Positions 6,317 through 6,820 of a DNA stretch of 6,820 nt are shown in pieces. The notes under the pieces are model-generated. The model was not told the DNA's origin. It saw nothing but the letters and a program-made list of their open reading frames with translations, and did no database searches. Positions within the stretch are counted from its first letter, which is position 1. The number at the start of each line of letters is the position of its first letter. The DNA lies in NCBI GenBank assembly GCA_023258775.1, contig JALQWJ010000079.1:1-6820 (forward strand), read 5' to 3'. This DNA is from Burkholderiaceae bacterium (lineage in GTDB: Bacteria; Pseudomonadota; Gammaproteobacteria; Burkholderiales; Burkholderiaceae_E). The translations under genes were made by a program, and so were the position numbers.

Positions 6317-6820
6317 TTAGTAGTGTTTATGTAGCCTTATTAAAGGCCACATTCCTACGCCAATTCCCATCCGGACGTAAGTTTCAATAACCTCGGCGTC
6401 CGTGGCCTGCAGGACAAAGCGTGCCTCAAGACCAGCCATAGAAAATGCTTCACCGATGTGTCTGCGACCGGTGGAGCCTTTCTCGTAGCTTATGAGCGGG
6501 TAGGCAGAACCTAAATCCCAGCCCCTCGCGCTCAGCCAAGTTGATGCCCAGTGGATAAAAGAAGTGCTAGAGACCGTCCGCGACTCACGCGTATGAGCCA
6601 GACTTGGAATCCAGACTAGGACAGGTACCCCACAAGACTCTCGCAAGCGATCTACGAACTGGATCGCGCATCGCCACGAATTCCTTTGCCACCGTAGAGT
6701 GGATGGGCTGAGGAGCTTAAAAGACCATTCATTCATTGACGTTGCCCTAGTTTGGGCATGGATCGTGAGAGTGAGAATCCCCTTCTGAATAAAACAGGAT
6801 CTCAAGAAGCTTGATGGTTC
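6317..6820 (-). pseudogene. Degenerate, truncated CysB-like LysR-family regulator
   Basis: An open frame enters from the right edge and ends at a TAA at 6317-6319. Its second half clearly resembles the effector domain of CysB/Cbl: YPLISYEKGSTGRR, then AFSMAGLEARFVLQATDAEVIETYV and MGIGVG (motif region about 6353-6520). Further upstream, LTIHAQTR sits where CysB has its TTHTQAR sulfate-site block. IQFVDRL and SFIHW match QIADAV and PCYHW only loosely. About 11 residues are missing between the HW and YPL blocks. After GVG the frame gives unrelated residues and stops, so roughly the last 75-80 residues of CysB are absent; a one-base shift gives NVAFNKAT before another stop. The threonines expected in the TTHT block are replaced by Ile and Ala. 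The DNA-binding N-terminus would lie beyond the window. A decayed cysB paralogue is the best reading. A diverged but expressed fragment is possible. No real start codon is visible. Confidence 0.7.

Noticed and set aside
6334..6347. Small stem GCCTT/AAGGC near the end of the CysB remnant as a terminator
   Set aside because: Only five base pairs with a four-base loop, inside the remnant, and no T-tract on either strand.

Overview
The window reads as part of an assimilatory sulfate locus from a Gram-negative bacterium of roughly even base composition. A betaproteobacterium (Burkholderiales-like) is my best guess. That is inferred from a stand-alone SUMT paired with a short CbiX beside a complete sulfate/thiosulfate ABC importer and a CysB-type regulator remnant; the sequence alone does not prove the taxon. 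No mobile element, CRISPR array, rRNA or tRNA was seen.

Positions 1-1232 (+ strand) hold two overlapping siroheme genes. The first is uroporphyrinogen-III C-methyltransferase (cobA/SUMT). The second is a short CbiX-type chelatase whose ATG overlaps the SUMT stop codon. They look like the tail of a longer sulfate-reduction operon entering from the left: the SUMT GTG start overlaps a TGA that could end an upstream gene. Siroheme is the cofactor of sulfite reductase, which fits the transport genes next door.

Positions 1259-6222 (- strand) hold a tightly packed importer operon, in transcription order sbp, cysP, cysT, cysW, cysA. It converges on the siroheme genes with only 26 bp between stop codons. 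Two periplasmic binding proteins lie in tandem: a canonical sulfate binder (Sbp) and a CysP-like protein with altered residues in the expected ligand pocket. They would deliver oxyanion to the CysT/CysW channel driven by the CysA ATPase. Gene junctions are very tight (103 bp, 0 bp, a 4-bp overlap, 11 bp), so translational coupling is likely. Two hairpins lie in the operon's leader and first intergenic space.

Positions 6317-6820 (- strand) carry a truncated, eroded cysB-like LysR reading frame that runs off the right edge. It is upstream of sbp and in the same direction. Between it and sbp lies an AT-rich segment with a plausible -10 box but no good -35, as expected of an activator-dependent promoter.

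I found no wholly new system. The points most worth a second look are the altered CysP pocket, the decayed CysB-like gene, and the hairpins flanking sbp.
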